The notes under the pieces are model-generated. The model was given only the letters and a program-made list of their open reading frames with translations, ran no database searches and had not been told where the DNA came from. A program made the translations under genes and the position numbers. A stretch of 64,000 nucleotides of DNA, taken from NCBI RefSeq assembly GCF_012849055.1, contig NZ_CP051677.1, positions 5,657,001 through 5,721,000 on the forward strand, read 5' to 3'. Each line of letters opens with the position of its first letter. The stretch's first letter is position 1. The stretch comes from Spirosoma rhododendri. Lineage in GTDB: Bacteria > Bacteroidota > Bacteroidia > Cytophagales > Spirosomataceae. Of this stretch, positions 62,218 to 64,000 are shown piece by piece.

Positions 62218-62427
62218 TTACGACTTCGGCGTAAACCGGGCCGCGTCGATAATCGACCACAGATGAATGATCCAGCCCATCAGGATAAACCACAGGACAG
62301 CTGCCAGCACAAACTGCACGATTGCCATTAGCAGCCGCCCCTGCAAGAGCTGCCCTAAACCGGGGATGAAAAAGCTGCATAACGCGGCTAACACGTTGCC
62401 GCCCGACCCTTGTCCTGCCATTTGCAT
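62218..62427 (-). CDS. Small membrane protein, TM2/YqaE-like
   Basis: A 69-residue protein with two hydrophobic helices (ALCSFFIPGLGQLLQGR and LAAVLWFILMGWIIHLW). The FIPGLGQLLQGRLL motif is typical of the TM2-like small proteins. Upstream of it, in order, come the SDR and SRA-HNH genes on the same strand; 16 bases after its stop begins the phosphotransferase gene. Confidence 0.65.
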   Translation of the reverse strand: MQMAGQGSGGNVLAALCSFFIPGLGQLLQGRLLMAIVQFVLAAVLWFILMGWIIHLWSIIDAARFTPKS

Positions 62428-62563
62428 AGTTGTGCTTGTTTGTGGTCAGAACACCAGTGACCGACCCCATGTTACAGCCGTCGGGCCGCAACTACACCAA
62501 TGGTGAATTCATGCGTTGAACGCACGGAATACGGGTTGAGCTCCTCACAGATTCCGCACGCTA

Positions 62564-63220
62564 TCACGGTTCTGAGATCGTCACTGCCTGCCGAACGTAT
62601 TGGTTGTTGCGCAACACATCAAGCATGAACCGGGCAACGTTGCGCCGACTGATCGTCAGGTTGGGCTTCGGCTGATTGTCGATAGTTTCGATGACCGGTT
62701 TGAGTGATTCGCCGTTGGTAAGGCCAACGGGCCGGATAATGGTCCAGTCGAGATTACTTTGCCGGAGTAGTTTTTCCTGCCGTTCGTGGTCACGATATGC
62801 TACGCCGATGTTGCTGTAATCAATCAGCCAGCGAAACCAGAACGGTATGTCTTTTTTGGTTTCGTTCGTTCCCCAGGCCGTCACGACAATCAGCCGACGA
62901 ACGTTTTGTTCCTCGCAGATGGGTAGCAGCCGGGTCAGCAGATCTGATAGAAACGTTGGCGGGGTTCGCAGCGGTGCCCACGGAAAATCTGACGTTCGCG
63001 AGATGTTGAGCGTGCTGATTACGGCGTCACAGCCCACCACAGCCCGTTGCAACGAGTCAGCATCAAGCGCCGGACTTTCGATGACGGTCAATCTACCCGA
63101 CGAAATACCAATTTTCTGCCGATCACGCACCAACACGGTCACCTGATAACCTTGCGCCAACGCTACAGTAAGCAATTGTTTACCAGTTCGGCCCGTAGCA
63201 CCGAGAATAAAAACACGCAT
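62564..63220 (-). CDS. NAD(P)-binding protein (atypical SDR/NmrA-like)
   Basis: A 218-residue protein with an N-terminal Rossmann motif VFILGATGRTGKQLL, a CDAVISTLNIS strand and VVTAWGTNETKKDI in the middle. This is an atypical SDR of the NmrA/flavin reductase-like group; it lacks a YxxxK pair. Often involved in redox or regulatory functions with NAD(P). Its start is six bases after the stop of the SRA-HNH gene, so the two are likely in one operon. Confidence 0.85.
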   Translation of the reverse strand: MRVFILGATGRTGKQLLTVALAQGYQVTVLVRDRQKIGISSGRLTVIESPALDADSLQRAVVGCDAVISTLNISRTSDFPWAPLRTPPTFLSDLLTRLLPICEEQNVRRLIVVTAWGTNETKKDIPFWFRWLIDYSNIGVAYRDHERQEKLLRQSNLDWTIIRPVGLTNGESLKPVIETIDNQPKPNLTISRRNVARFMLDVLRNNQYVRQAVTISEP

Positions 63221-63226
63221 AGTCGT

Positions 63227-64000
63227 TTACGGATTCATCAGAAAATGTTCTCGGTGGTAAGCCAGAAATTGCCGATCAATACGGTGGTTTGCTTTCTGAT
63301 GCAGTTGCCCATCCAACCCAATCAAGCCCATATCATTGGCGATACCGAAACCACCGAAGTCGAACATAACGTGGTGGTTTGGGCACAGACAGAGCAGATT
63401 CGTCAGCGTGTCCGGTCCGTTGTGCGGGCGGCCCAGCGGCTGAATATGTGCTGCTTCGGCATATGGGCCCGCGCTAGTGAAGACCAGCGTACGGCACACC
63501 TGACACTGATATTCATACAGTTCTTTGACGTGCAGAGCTATTTCAGTATTCCGTACGATGCGCTGAATCGTTACGTCAACACGTCTGGTTTCTCCGTATG
63601 TCTGTCGCTCTTCGTCAACCTGATTTGGCGCGCCAACCGTAACCAGTTTTACCAACCGAAATCGCCACACGTAAAACCCCGACCGACCCCGTTCCCGCCA
63701 GTACGAATCGATTCGGTACAGGCCATCATAGCGGTACCCTTCCGTTGGCGAAAACGGCGACCGATGGTTATACCCCCGAATGACCCGCACCGGCAGCCCA
63801 CGCTGACAATTGAGCGCCAGCGCCAGATTCTGCCGCGCCAGCTGCTGATCAGTCACCTGTTGTCCCGTGTCCAGACTGCGCCCACCGTGGCCGGTATAGA
63901 TGATCTCGTCACCCAGATCTTCGTCGTCCTCATACCCACCCGACAGCACAATCGAATCGGCTCCTTCCAACTGCGACCCGCTGATGCCCGCTTGTAAAGG
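63227..64000 (-). CDS. SRA-YDG domain HNH endonuclease, partial at the right edge
   Basis: The frame continues past base 64000 (on the minus strand the gene begins outside), so the N-terminus is missing; 257 residues are present. The start of the SRA-YDG domain is visible as GISGSQLEGADSIVLSGGYE, then YTGHGGRS and GYRYDGLYRIDSYW; the C-terminus is an HNH nuclease (CQVCRTLV; AAHIQPLG; LTNLLCLCPNHHVMFDFG). SRA domains flip and bind 5-methyl- or 5-hydroxymethylcytosine; with HNH this makes a modification-dependent restriction enzyme. It is followed by the SDR-like gene after 6 bases. Confidence 0.85.
   Translation of the reverse strand, partial: PLQAGISGSQLEGADSIVLSGGYEDDEDLGDEIIYTGHGGRSLDTGQQVTDQQLARQNLALALNCQRGLPVRVIRGYNHRSPFSPTEGYRYDGLYRIDSYWRERGRSGFYVWRFRLVKLVTVGAPNQVDEERQTYGETRRVDVTIQRIVRNTEIALHVKELYEYQCQVCRTLVFTSAGPYAEAAHIQPLGRPHNGPDTLTNLLCLCPNHHVMFDFGGFGIANDMGLIGLDGQLHQKANHRIDRQFLAYHREHFLMNP

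Noticed and set aside
1..64000. CRISPR arrays, rRNA, tRNA genes, phage or plasmid origin
   Set aside because: No regularly spaced direct repeats, cloverleaf sequences or rRNA segments were noticed on reading either strand; small RNAs could have been missed.

Overview
The window looks like chromosomal DNA of a Bacteroidota bacterium of the Cytophagales, most like Spirosoma and its relatives. This rests on a SusC/SusD pair with glycan-acting enzymes, lipoboxes and signal peptides of Bacteroidota type, several TAnnTTTG promoter cores, and fairly high G+C with almost no Shine-Dalgarno sequences. The species call is inference. No rRNA, tRNA, CRISPR array, transposase or integrase was seen.

Layout. 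1-9.9 kb: end of an S9 peptidase, DHA2 efflux pump, isochorismatase-like protein, DUF1624 membrane protein, DUF4160/DUF2442 pair, HNH nuclease, frameshifted GH43 enzyme, M20 amidohydrolase. 9.9-13.9 kb: AT-rich zeta-toxin locus, aspS, and an antitoxin/PIN-toxin module lying between two copies of the aspS 3' end. 14-30 kb: frameshifted SASA esterase, transaldolase, amber-interrupted gene plus pirin-like protein, frameshifted M1 peptidase, second GH43, GNAT, MFS, serine hydrolase, S41 peptidase. 30-43.5 kb: GxxExxY protein inside inverted repeats, aldo/keto reductase, two-component system, VapBC-like module, TonB receptor, SDR, WYL regulator beside two tandem paralogues, GH2 enzyme.

43.8-48.7 kb is the most striking part: a six-gene AT-rich minus-strand operon coding, in order, a TIR protein, a SLOG protein, a MazG-like pyrophosphohydrolase, a protein of the 5-hmdU kinase / thymine-pyrophosphorylase helical family, a second TIR-like (DUF1863) protein and an Nmad2 protein. 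It joins NAD-type TIR/SLOG immune signalling to enzymes expected to act on modified nucleotides.

48.7-64 kb: Uma2 protein, a second tail-duplication locus in which two decayed MNT-HEPN modules lie between two copies of the nhaD 3' end, the nhaD antiporter, a CPA-type antiporter, a glucoamylase-like lipoprotein, SusD, a SusC gene with a stop codon, a phosphotransferase, an NAD(P)-binding protein and, at the edge, an SRA-HNH nuclease.

Two themes recur. First, intergenic spaces hold several families of palindromic repeats, sometimes nested in each other and often overlapping stop codons. Second, several otherwise healthy genes carry one lesion: three single-base losses in G/C runs (possibly sequence errors) and at least two in-frame stops.
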